DNA of 6,236 nucleotides from Nanobdellota archaeon (lineage in GTDB: Archaea > Nanobdellota > Nanobdellia > Pacearchaeales > GW2011-AR1): assembly GCA_018816625.1 (NCBI GenBank), contig JAHIVR010000067.1, forward strand, positions 1 to 6,236, given 5' to 3'. The notes beneath the pieces were generated by a model. That model searched no databases. It saw only the letters and a list, made by a program, of their open reading frames with translations, and was not told the DNA's origin. How positions within the stretch are numbered: the first letter of the stretch is position 1; every line of letters begins with the position of its first letter. The translations under genes were made by a program, and so were the position numbers. This document shows positions 1-6,030 of this stretch, in pieces.

Positions 1-5
1 TATTT

Positions 6-1403
6 TTAGTGATTATTTTTTATTTTATTAAGGATATTTGTTGTTGAAAATCCTTCTAAAAATGGGAGAAAGGCTGTTTCTATATTATTCTCCTCTATTG
101 CTTTTCTTTCTTCTGGTTTTGTTGTTTCTATACTATAGTCCCCCCCTTTAGCAGAGATGTGGGGTTTAAGCATTGTAAGGTATCTTGAAACATTATCTTC
201 TTGAAATATTAAAACATAATCCACAAACCATAGTGAGGCAATGATTTTAGCCCTTACTTCTTCTGGTTGTATTGGTCTTGTCGGTCCTTTAAGTCTTTTT
301 ACGGATTCGTCAGAATTTATTCCTACCACTAAATGATCTCCTAATTCTTTTGCCTTTTTTAGATACTCTATATGCCCTTGGTGGAGTAGATCGAAAGCCC
401 CGTTAGTCCAGACTATTTTTTTGCCTTTTGCCTTTTTATCTTCTATTATTTCTTTAATTTCTTCAACCGATTTAATTTTTGTTTGCTCTTCTAAAATTTC
501 TGCTTTAAGCTCTTCAATTGTTACTGTTGCAGTTCCTTGTTTCCCAACAACTATTCCTGCTGCATAGTTTGCCAATCTTGTCGCTTGTTCTAAATTTGCT
601 CCACTTGAAATTGCAAGGGAAAGGGTTGCACAAACTGTGTCTCCAGCACCAGTTACATCATAAACTTCTTTTGCATATGTGGGAATGTCTTTAATCTCAT
701 CAGAGAAGATGCTCATTCCTTCGTTAGCTCTTTTGACAATTATATTTGATCCCATTTCTTCTCTTAGAGTTTTTCCAGCTTTGTGCACTATTTCGTGATG
801 TCCCATTGAGATTACTTCTTTTTTATTTGGAACTATAAGAAAAACTCCAGGGTATAATTCTTTGTTTTTTGGTTTCGGGTCTACTATTATTTTATTATTA
901 AATGGTTGAAGGACCTCCATTGTCTCTTGAGTTATTGTGCCTTTTGCATAATCTGAAATTATTATAATGTCGGCTCTTGATGCTTCTCGCTCTAAAATTT
1001 CTCTGTCTATTCTCTTTTGGGTTATATCTTCGTCATCAATTCTCAGAAGATGATGCCCTTCGGCAATGATTCTTGTTTTGATTATTGTTTTTTCAACATG
1101 GCTTGGGATGAATCTTATATTCTTCTCATTTGTTAGTTCCATTATTTTAAGCCCATCCTTTTCTTTTCCAACATGTCCAATGAGTGTTGCTTGTCCTGTA
1201 AGAGACACTATGTTTGAGGCTACGTTTGCGGCCCCCCCTAGTTTGTAATATTCTTTATTTGTTCTTATTAGGGGAACGGGAGCTTCCGGACTTATTCTTT
1301 CGACAGAACCTTCGATATATTTATCCAAAATTATATCTCCAATAACAAGTATTTTTTTATCTTTAAAGTTTTCAAGGAATTTTATAAGTTCTATTTTATC
1401 CAT
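6..1403 (-). CDS. hldE: HldE-like bifunctional heptose-phosphate kinase / heptose-1-phosphate nucleotidyltransferase
   Basis: In bacteria HldE (RfaE) phosphorylates D-glycero-beta-D-manno-heptose 7-phosphate at C1 and, after a separate phosphatase step, adenylylates heptose 1-phosphate to ADP-heptose in the cytoplasm. Both domains are visible. Residues 1-315 form a PfkB/ribokinase-type kinase: GDIILDKYIEG (22-32) followed by RISPEAPVP (36-44), typical of the RfaE kinase; sugar-site GGAANVASN (56-64); and DVTGAGD (249-255) with the catalytic Asp255. Residues 328-465 form a nucleotidyltransferase: NGAFDLLHQGH with HxGH at 341-344, KGGDY (419-423) and the family ending GFSTTNIL (451-458). The 465-aa length matches full-length bacterial HldE (about 475 aa). 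The ATG is chosen because it directly precedes the domain and a TATA-like box lies 24 nt upstream; no Shine-Dalgarno is seen. No GmhA, GmhB or HldD is nearby, so the exact sugar and nucleotide are uncertain. The gene is AT-rich like its neighbours, giving no sign of recent transfer. Confidence 0.93.
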   Translation of the reverse strand: MDKIELIKFLENFKDKKILVIGDIILDKYIEGSVERISPEAPVPLIRTNKEYYKLGGAANVASNIVSLTGQATLIGHVGKEKDGLKIMELTNEKNIRFIPSHVEKTIIKTRIIAEGHHLLRIDDEDITQKRIDREILEREASRADIIIISDYAKGTITQETMEVLQPFNNKIIVDPKPKNKELYPGVFLIVPNKKEVISMGHHEIVHKAGKTLREEMGSNIIVKRANEGMSIFSDEIKDIPTYAKEVYDVTGAGDTVCATLSLAISSGANLEQATRLANYAAGIVVGKQGTATVTIEELKAEILEEQTKIKSVEEIKEIIEDKKAKGKKIVWTNGAFDLLHQGHIEYLKKAKELGDHLVVGINSDESVKRLKGPTRPIQPEEVRAKIIASLWFVDYVLIFQEDNVSRYLTMLKPHISAKGGDYSIETTKPEERKAIEENNIETAFLPFLEGFSTTNILNKIKNNH

Positions 1404-1422
1404 AATTCTTTGATAGAAGGAA

Positions 1423-1432
1423 TATTTTTAAG
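1423..1432 (-). promoter_or_regulatory. TATA-like box for hldE (leaderless)
   Basis: On the minus strand the sequence reads CTTAAAAATA, centred about 24 nt upstream of the hldE ATG. Archaeal TATA boxes sit about 26 nt before the transcription start, so the transcript would begin at or next to the ATG. No Shine-Dalgarno lies between box and start, which agrees with a leaderless mRNA. This is inferred from position and composition in AT-rich DNA. Confidence 0.5.
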
Positions 1433-1461
1433 TTTTTAGTAGGTAAAATTATTTTTAATGG

Positions 1462-1476
1462 GAAAGCTTATAAATA
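1462..1476 (+). promoter_or_regulatory. BRE/TATA promoter for the 146-aa membrane protein
   Basis: A purine-rich BRE-like GAAAG is followed by CTTATAAATA (1467-1476), a near-ideal archaeal TATA box. Its centre is about 25 nt before the ATG at 1496, predicting a leaderless transcript starting at that ATG. This is the best-formed promoter in the window and the reason for preferring ATG 1496 over the TTG at 1490. Confidence 0.65.
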
Positions 1477-1495
1477 ATATTTAACCATATTGTAT

Positions 1496-1936
1496 ATGGA
1501 AAGAGGGGTTTGGGTACTTTTTGCTGTTTCCTTTGTATTGATAGTTATTTCTATATTTGTTACAATTGAGGTGGTTGAAAAGAAGTACAACCCTTTAGAA
1601 GGAGATGTCGCTTTGATTAAATCAGAGTACACTACAGAGGACAGAGTTTTTAATATCTTGAGAGATTGCGAAAGAACTGCAATATATGTTAATCCTTTAG
1701 ATTCTTATTGGAATGAGAATTCTCATCCTACTGGAAATAGTTTATGTGGATCTCAAGGGCAGGTTTGTATTGCTTCTCTTTTGACTAATGTAATTGTTGA
1801 TCAAGGGCCGGCTCCAAGAGAGTGGGGAGAGAATAAAGATTCTGGGCTTTGGGCCTGTGATATGGATGCTACGAGTGTTTATGGAAGGTCCAGTTGGAAT
1901 ATGTATAGGTTAGATGCACTTTGTTGTGCTGTTTAA
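1496..1936 (+). CDS. Unknown single-span membrane-anchored protein with six cysteines
   Basis: No family is recognised. The 146-aa product starts MERG, followed by a strongly hydrophobic helix at residues 5-27 that would act as an uncleaved signal anchor; it has neither an obvious AxA cleavage site nor a clear archaellin/pilin-type processing site. The remaining roughly 118 residues are polar, with Trp, Asn, Gly and six Cys (58, 84, 91, 121, 143, 144), an even number compatible with disulfides in an exported domain. The chain ends ALCCAV. ATG 1496 is chosen over in-frame TTG 1490 because the TATA box at 1467-1476 places transcription start at this ATG. It is divergent from hldE across a roughly 90-bp promoter gap and convergent with SRP54, the two stop codons overlapping within TTTAAA at 1932-1937. 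A pseudopilin-like role is possible but unsupported. Confidence 0.72.
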   Translation: MERGVWVLFAVSFVLIVISIFVTIEVVEKKYNPLEGDVALIKSEYTTEDRVFNILRDCERTAIYVNPLDSYWNENSHPTGNSLCGSQGQVCIASLLTNVIVDQGPAPREWGENKDSGLWACDMDATSVYGRSSWNMYRLDALCCAV

Positions 1937-3300
1937 AACCTCATCTTTTTTACTTTTCCAAACTTTTTTGCTAGCTTTTGCATCTGTTTTTGGGACATTC
2001 CTTTAGAAGGATCAAAATCTTCTTGAGATTTTATCATTTCGTTGAGCATATCATATTGTTTTAAAAGTGCTTTTATATCTGAGTTGGCAACTCCAGAACC
2101 TTTTGCTATACGGTTTATTCTTGAGTGTTCTTTTTGCAGTATCTCTGGATCGGCTTTTTCTTCAGGAGTCATTGATTTTAGTATGTGTTCCCATCTTGAT
2201 ATTTTTGCTTGTTGACTTTCTAACATTCCTTCTGGGATTTTTGCCGAATTGAGTCCCGGAATCATTCCTTTTATTTTATCAAAACCTCCCATATCCCCCA
2301 TCGATTTTACCTGGGCAACCACATCGTCTAAAGATAGTTTCCCTTGTTCTATTCCTTTTTGGAGCTTTGCTTGAGCCTTTTCATCAGTAATAGATTTTAT
2401 TTTTTCTATGAGGGATTGTAAATCCCCCATTCCCAAGAGTCTTGAAAGGAATCTTTCTGGATTAAATTCTTCAACATCATTAACTTTTTCCCCGGTTCCA
2501 ATGAAATAAACTCCGGCCTTTGTTTCTGCACATGCGGTTAGGGCTCCTCCCCCTTTTGCGGTGGAGTCCATTCTTGTTATGATTACTCCAGATATTTCTA
2601 CTGCACCCTGGAATTCTTTTGCTTGTTTTTTTGCTGCTTGGCCAACATCTGCTGGCATGACCAGGATTTTTTCTGTAGGATTTATGGCTCTGTTTAATTC
2701 TTTTATTTCTTTGAGGAGGGTTTCATCAAGCATGTGACGTCCGGCAGTATCTATAAGGATGACATTGAAAGTTTTTAGTTGTTTTTCGTATTTTTTGTAT
2801 ATTGATACTGCATCATTATTTCCAGGGTCTATGAAATAATTTAGGTTGTGTTTCTTCGCATTTTGTTCTAATTGTTCGGCTGCGGCTGGACGGTGAACAT
2901 CAAGTCCTATAAGAGCAACTTTGTTACCACGTTTAGCGTAGTAATTTCCTAGCTTTGTTATCATTGTTGTTTTACCGGCTCCGTATAACCCTAAAAACAT
3001 TATTCTGTTCTGGGTTTTTTGGAGAGCTAGAGGTTTGTATTCACCAAGGAGAGAGACCAATTCATCATGAAGGAGTTTTATTATGTGTTCTTTTTTATCT
3101 ATCTCCCTTATTCTTTCATCAATTGCGGCCTTTCTTATTTTGTCTGAGAGTTCTTTGACCAAAGAGATACTTACGTCTGCTTCTATAAGAGCTCTTTGTA
3201 AATCTCTTATTACTTGGTCTACTAGGTTTTTATCTAGGAATAGGGCGTTTGCTATTCTGTCGGTTGCCTTTCTTAGTATCTCCCCTAGTTTTTCAAGCAT
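1933..3300 (-). CDS. srp54: Signal recognition particle GTPase SRP54 (Ffh homologue)
   Basis: SRP54 binds signal sequences and SRP RNA in the cytoplasm and docks ribosome-nascent chains to the membrane through FtsY. Domains in order: helical N domain (1-95), G domain (about 98-295) and methionine-bearing M domain (about 300-455). GTPase motifs are the P-loop GLYGAGKTT (104-112), DVHRPAAAEQL (134-144), DTAGR (184-188) and TRMD (242-245) followed by AKGGGAL; the G-domain closing segment is FIGTGEKVNDVEEFNP (266-281) leading to SRLLGMGD. The M domain carries the SRP RNA-binding signature RIAKGSG (397-403). At 455 aa it is full length. Two motif residues deviate: Tyr106 where Gln is usual (GLQGSGKT), and Arg243 in place of the usual Lys of TKxD. 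The start is supported by a TATA-like box centred 26 nt upstream. FtsY, its receptor, lies two genes away on the same strand. Confidence 0.96.
   Translation of the reverse strand: MLEKLGEILRKATDRIANALFLDKNLVDQVIRDLQRALIEADVSISLVKELSDKIRKAAIDERIREIDKKEHIIKLLHDELVSLLGEYKPLALQKTQNRIMFLGLYGAGKTTMITKLGNYYAKRGNKVALIGLDVHRPAAAEQLEQNAKKHNLNYFIDPGNNDAVSIYKKYEKQLKTFNVILIDTAGRHMLDETLLKEIKELNRAINPTEKILVMPADVGQAAKKQAKEFQGAVEISGVIITRMDSTAKGGGALTACAETKAGVYFIGTGEKVNDVEEFNPERFLSRLLGMGDLQSLIEKIKSITDEKAQAKLQKGIEQGKLSLDDVVAQVKSMGDMGGFDKIKGMIPGLNSAKIPEGMLESQQAKISRWEHILKSMTPEEKADPEILQKEHSRINRIAKGSGVANSDIKALLKQYDMLNEMIKSQEDFDPSKGMSQKQMQKLAKKFGKVKKMRF
1946..1969 (+). terminator. T-rich tract, possible terminator for the 146-aa gene
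   Basis: Downstream of the stop at 1936 the plus strand carries T6 at 1946-1951, TTTT at 1954-1957 and T6 at 1964-1969. Archaeal RNA polymerase can terminate at U-rich tracts without a hairpin. The tracts lie inside the SRP54 coding region, where on the other strand they are Lys and Phe codons of its C-terminus, so their composition may simply reflect that protein. Confidence 0.4.
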
Positions 3301-3321
3301 GAGAAGTATAGGAAATTTAGG

Positions 3322-3330
3322 ATTAATAAA
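3322..3330 (-). promoter_or_regulatory. TATA-like box for srp54 (leaderless)
   Basis: On the minus strand TTTATTAAT is centred 26 nt before the SRP54 ATG. No Shine-Dalgarno lies in the 20 nt before the ATG, so a leaderless transcript is the simplest reading. A second AT-rich candidate, CTTAAAAACTTAA (3348-3360), lies further upstream and is less well placed. Confidence 0.5.
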
Positions 3331-3370
3331 GTTGTGGTTGATAACAATTAAGTTTTTAAGGTAAGATAAT

Positions 3371-3378
3371 AAAGGAGG
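3371..3378 (+). promoter_or_regulatory. Strong Shine-Dalgarno for the 67-aa gene
   Basis: AAAGGAGG lies three bases before ATG 3382, with GGAGGAG as the core. It is the only full-length gene here with an obvious ribosome binding site; the other five starts have none. Use of the site needs a 5' leader of at least about 11 nt, so transcription would have to begin upstream of 3371. The nearest TATA-like tract (TTTTTAAG, 3353-3360) would instead start transcription near the ATG, so the true promoter is unclear. Confidence 0.7.
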
Positions 3379-3381
3379 AGT

Positions 3382-3585
3382 ATGGTAAAAGACACTATTA
3401 GTTATATGGAAGGGATGGTTGGTAGGAGGTTAGTTGATGGATTTGCAATTGCTAGTGAGACTAATCCTGAAAGAGAAGATGCTGTTGAGAGAAGACTTTA
3501 TCAAACTCCCGCAGATCTTGAAGGAGTTGCAAATTTAGCTGGAATTTCTATTCTTCCAATGGGTAGAAGAGTAAGAAAAAGATAA
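3382..3585 (+). CDS. Unknown 67-aa basic protein between srp54 and ftsY
   Basis: No family is recognised. The product is 67 aa with no membrane segment or signal peptide, so it is likely cytoplasmic. It looks like two or three short helices: residues 1-25 (SYMEGMVGRRLVDGFAIA), 28-41 (charged, EREDAVERRLY) and 43-54 (TPADLEGVANLAG), then ISILPM and a very basic tail GRRVRKR that could bind nucleic acid or a ribosome. Coding status is supported by the strong Shine-Dalgarno, the exact fit between the SRP54 promoter gap and the ftsY stop, and a sensible amino-acid mix. Its TAA (3583-3585) abuts the ftsY stop with no gap. A link to protein targeting is suggested only by its position between the two SRP GTPases and is not shown by sequence. 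Confidence 0.72.
   Translation: MVKDTISYMEGMVGRRLVDGFAIASETNPEREDAVERRLYQTPADLEGVANLAGISILPMGRRVRKR
3566..3585 (-). terminator. U-rich tract downstream of ftsY on the minus strand
   Basis: Read on the minus strand, the 20 bases immediately after the ftsY stop are pyrimidine-rich with a T5 run (TTATCTTTTTCTTACTCTTC), a plausible archaeal U-tract terminator. The same bases encode the Arg/Lys-rich tail of the 67-aa protein on the plus strand, which may alone explain the composition. Confidence 0.35.
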
Positions 3586-4803
3586 CTAAAGTCCCAATTC
3601 TTCTATGAATTTTTCTTTATTAAAAGGAATTATGTTGTCGTATTCTTGGCCTATTCCTAAATAAAGGATTGGTTTTTTTGTCACATAGCCCACACTTAGT
3701 GCGGTTCCACCTTTTTCATCCGTATCTGCTTTTGTGAGGATGATTCCGCTTATTCCTATTGCCCAGTCGAAGCTCTTTATTTGTTCTATGGAATCGTTCC
3801 CGGTTATTGCCTCTCCAACAAATATTTTTATGTCCGGGTTGTTTACTTTTGATATTTTCTCTATTTCTTTTAGAAGATTTTTTTCTGTGTGCATTCTTCC
3901 TGCCGTATCAATGAGAACACAATCAATGTTGTTTTTTTTTGCGTATTTTATTGCATCAAATCCTACTGCAGCAGGATCGCTTCCGTATTCGTGGCTTATT
4001 ACTTTAAACCCTAATTTGTCACCGTGTTTTTGTATTTGTTCTATTGAAGCTGCCCTAAATGTGTCTGCTGCTGCTAAAACACATGAAAGGCCTTGTTTTT
4101 TTAGAGAGTTTGCAATTTTTGCTATTGTTGTTGTTTTTCCTGTGCCATTTATTCCACAAAAGAGTATTACATAGGGCTTATCTTTTTTTTCTTTTACGGC
4201 CTTTACTATGTCAAAAGGGTCTATGAGTATTTCTCTTATTATTTTTTTGAAGAAATCTTGTATTTCTGTTTCTATTTCTTTTTTTAATAGTTCTTTTCCT
4301 ATCATCTCTTCTTTAAGCCTTCTTATAATCTTCTCTGCTACCTCTAAGGCAACATTATTTTCAAGAAGGAGCATTTGAAGCTCTTCTTCATAGATTTCAA
4401 ATTCTTTTTCTGTTATTTTTATTTTGGATATCTTTGAAATGGCTTTTTTGAAAAAACTCTTTTCACCAGGTTTTTCTTTTTCTTCCTTTGGCTTTTCTTT
4501 ATCTAGGGGCTCTCCTTTTGCTATTTTTAGTTCTTTTGCATCTAGTGCGTGTTTTTTTTCCTCTAGAGATTCTTTTGCCTCTTCTAACGCCTTTTGAATT
4601 TTCTCAAGTTTCTCTAGATTTGGTTTGTATTTTTGTTTTGCTACAGAGAATTCCATAGGGATTTCTATCTCTTTTTTTGCTTCTTCTAACTTTTCTTCTG
4701 TTTTATCTTCTGGAGATTCTTCTATCTTTTCTTCTTTTTTTTCTGCTTCTTGAGATACTTTTTTTGCCCAAGATTTCAGTTTCTCCTTTAATTTTCCGAA
4801 CAT
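3586..4803 (-). CDS. ftsY: SRP receptor GTPase FtsY (SR-alpha homologue)
   Basis: FtsY is the membrane-associated receptor that forms a GTP-dependent heterodimer with SRP54 to hand ribosomes to the SecY translocon. Residues 1-115 are a Lys/Glu-rich, probably coiled-coil extension equivalent to the membrane-associating A region; the N-terminus MFGKLKEKLKSWAKKV could form an amphipathic membrane-binding helix. The N domain follows (about 116-200), then the G domain (about 208-405): P-loop GINGTGKTT (217-225), DTFRAASIEQ (247-256), DTAGR (299-303), TKAD (357-360) followed by EKGGTAL, and the closing GIGQEYDNIIPFN (383-395). GINGTGKT, DTFRAA and the C-terminal GQxYDNIIPF pattern separate FtsY from SRP54. 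At 405 aa it is longer than a bare NG-domain receptor because of the extension. The ATG is supported by a TATA-like box about 26 nt upstream and the lack of a Shine-Dalgarno. Stop is TAG. Confidence 0.96.
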   Translation of the reverse strand: MFGKLKEKLKSWAKKVSQEAEKKEEKIEESPEDKTEEKLEEAKKEIEIPMEFSVAKQKYKPNLEKLEKIQKALEEAKESLEEKKHALDAKELKIAKGEPLDKEKPKEEKEKPGEKSFFKKAISKISKIKITEKEFEIYEEELQMLLLENNVALEVAEKIIRRLKEEMIGKELLKKEIETEIQDFFKKIIREILIDPFDIVKAVKEKKDKPYVILFCGINGTGKTTTIAKIANSLKKQGLSCVLAAADTFRAASIEQIQKHGDKLGFKVISHEYGSDPAAVGFDAIKYAKKNNIDCVLIDTAGRMHTEKNLLKEIEKISKVNNPDIKIFVGEAITGNDSIEQIKSFDWAIGISGIILTKADTDEKGGTALSVGYVTKKPILYLGIGQEYDNIIPFNKEKFIEELGL

Positions 4804-4823
4804 AAAATGGATAAGATTGGTAG

Positions 4824-4833
4824 ATTTATAATA
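4824..4833 (-). promoter_or_regulatory. TATA box for ftsY (leaderless)
   Basis: On the minus strand TATTATAAAT is centred about 26 nt before the ftsY ATG, predicting transcription start at or beside the ATG. No Shine-Dalgarno is present in the intervening bases. Confidence 0.55.
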
Positions 4834-4837
4834 TTAA

Positions 4838-4860
4838 CTAATTAGGTTCAAACGAATTAG
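4838..4860. repeat. Short inverted repeat in the ftsY upstream region
   Basis: CTAATT (4838-4843) and AATTAG (4855-4860) are exact inverted copies separated by 11 bases. The site lies just upstream of the ftsY TATA box, where an archaeal activator or repressor could bind as a dimer. Arms of 6 bp made mostly of A and T can occur by chance, so a functional operator is only a possibility. Confidence 0.25.
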
Positions 4861-4872
4861 AAGGCTTCGTGC

Positions 4873-4946
4873 GGTTTATAAGTGCGATTTTATTTTATTT
4901 TATACATTTAAAAAATGTAACTAAACATCGCGGGAGAATAAATAAA
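4873..4946 (+). promoter_or_regulatory. Candidate promoter region for the secreted 347-aa protein
   Basis: Three TATA-like stretches precede ATG 4962: GGTTTATAAG (4873-4881 region), TTTATACATTTA (4898-4909) and AATAAATAAA (4937-4946). The first looks most like a TATA box but would give a leader of about 60 nt; the second a leader of about 30 nt; the third is about 21 nt from the ATG, near leaderless spacing. GGGAG at 4932-4936 is too far from the ATG to be its Shine-Dalgarno. The active box cannot be chosen from sequence. Confidence 0.35.
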
Positions 4947-4961
4947 GCGTTTAAAATTAAA

Positions 4962-6005
4962 ATGAAAAAACAAAAGTCAAAGTTAAATTTTGTTATGGCC
5001 ATGGGGGTTTTAATCTTGCTTGTAGCCGGAACAGTTTTTGCTCAACCTCTTTTTGATAAAGATAAAGGGTATAAACCACTACCCCTACCAGAGTATTCAG
5101 ACCCTTTGCCTTCTGAAGAAGATCCTTCGGTAGTTGTTGGGTATGAGATTCCTGTTGAACCTCCCGTAGGATATGATGTTCCTAGACTTAGTTTTATGGT
5201 ATCTCCAAATCAACAAGTAACTGATGACGGGAGCGCTGTATATAAGTTAGTGTTTAAAGATTTGCATAAACCTATTCCTCCTTGCGACCCAGAACCAGGA
5301 ATGGCTTGTGCTTTGGGTTTTCCGGTTTACAACTATAAACTCAAGTTTTATGCTGTGGAAGATAGGACATACGGAAAATTTTCTGAAGAGAGTTTCACTC
5401 TTGTTGGAGGGGAATCTAAAACGATAACCCTTAATGTTGAAACTAAGAATAAAGGAACAAGTTATTTTGTTGTGACTGCTTTTGATATGGATGGAAAGAG
5501 TCTAAGTAGAAAGGCATCAATAACTTATGAAAGAGTTATAGAGCCCGGGCCAATTGACCCTTTCTATTTTGTTGGGAGTGGGTATATGGAAAATAGTGGG
5601 GAAGGAATTTTAGTTGCTTTCAATATAAAAGACAACAACAAATACGGTTTAGTTGGAAAAACTCAGATTGATGGGGAATATTACTATGTTAAGGGAAATG
5701 TGGTAGGTGCATCTGAATCTAGTTCAGGAATGCACCTTGACATGGTTGAGTTTAATGTGATTTCTATGGATAATGGAGATGTTTTAGGAATTTTTAAGGG
5801 AAGTCTTTTTTATTATGATGGTTTTAAAGTGATGAAAGGAATTTTATATGATTTCCAAGGAAAGAATTGGGATTTGATCACTTTTGAAAAAGATCATGAC
5901 AGAACCCCGGCAGTCCTTATAGATCCAATAGAAGTTACAACTGAGGCACTTACTGGATATATGGGGGAAGTTATTTCAATGGGCAAGACTCCTTATTTTT
6001 GGTAA
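4962..6005 (+). CDS. Unknown Sec-secreted beta-rich protein
   Basis: No family is recognised. The 347-aa product begins MKKQKSKLNF, then a hydrophobic core (10-24) and a likely signal peptidase site TVFA|QP after Ala27. The mature protein starts with a Pro-rich linker (about 38-75, with repeated PLP, EIPVEPPVGYDVP). Residues 76-190 alternate hydrophobic and polar residues like an Ig-type beta sandwich and contain Cys108 and Cys116 (CDPEPGMAC), a likely disulfide loop. A second linker (EPGPIDP, 194-200) leads to a C-terminal beta-rich domain (201-347) with many Gly, Tyr and Phe, ending TPYFW. There is no C-terminal anchor, so it may be released or bound to the surface noncovalently. The frame is open back to a GTG at 4869, but ATG 4962 is preferred because it starts a textbook signal peptide. 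A role in surface structure or adhesion is a guess. Confidence 0.8.
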   Translation: MKKQKSKLNFVMAMGVLILLVAGTVFAQPLFDKDKGYKPLPLPEYSDPLPSEEDPSVVVGYEIPVEPPVGYDVPRLSFMVSPNQQVTDDGSAVYKLVFKDLHKPIPPCDPEPGMACALGFPVYNYKLKFYAVEDRTYGKFSEESFTLVGGESKTITLNVETKNKGTSYFVVTAFDMDGKSLSRKASITYERVIEPGPIDPFYFVGSGYMENSGEGILVAFNIKDNNKYGLVGKTQIDGEYYYVKGNVVGASESSSGMHLDMVEFNVISMDNGDVLGIFKGSLFYYDGFKVMKGILYDFQGKNWDLITFEKDHDRTPAVLIDPIEVTTEALTGYMGEVISMGKTPYFW

Positions 6006-6030
6006 GGATATAAATTTATTTTATTATTTA

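Noticed and set aside
1066..1248. Plus-strand open frame inside hldE, also those at 2067-2252 and 2955-3158 inside srp54
   Set aside because: All are short shadows of well-supported minus-strand genes with no initiation signals of their own.
1490..1495. TTG start for the 146-aa membrane protein
   Set aside because: It is only two codons upstream of ATG 1496, and the TATA spacing fits the ATG better. It cannot be strictly excluded.
3083..3364. Plus-strand open frame over the 5' end of srp54
   Set aside because: It is antisense to the conserved SRP54 N domain, has no ribosome binding site or promoter, and runs through the divergent promoter gap.
3734..4174. 146-codon open frame antisense to ftsY
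   Set aside because: It lies wholly inside the ftsY G domain, whose motifs prove the minus-strand frame; its Ser/Phe/Ile-rich translation is typical of a shadow frame and no start signal is seen.
4844..4858. tRNA T-arm (AGGTTCAAACG)
   Set aside because: GGTTCAAA resembles a T-loop, but the flanking bases do not form the required 5-bp stem with G53-C61, and no acceptor, D or anticodon arm can be drawn around it.
4869..4961. GTG-started N-terminal extension of the secreted protein
   Set aside because: The 31 extra residues would bury the signal peptide behind a basic stretch. This segment is AT-rich and promoter-like, and ATG 4962 begins a canonical signal peptide.
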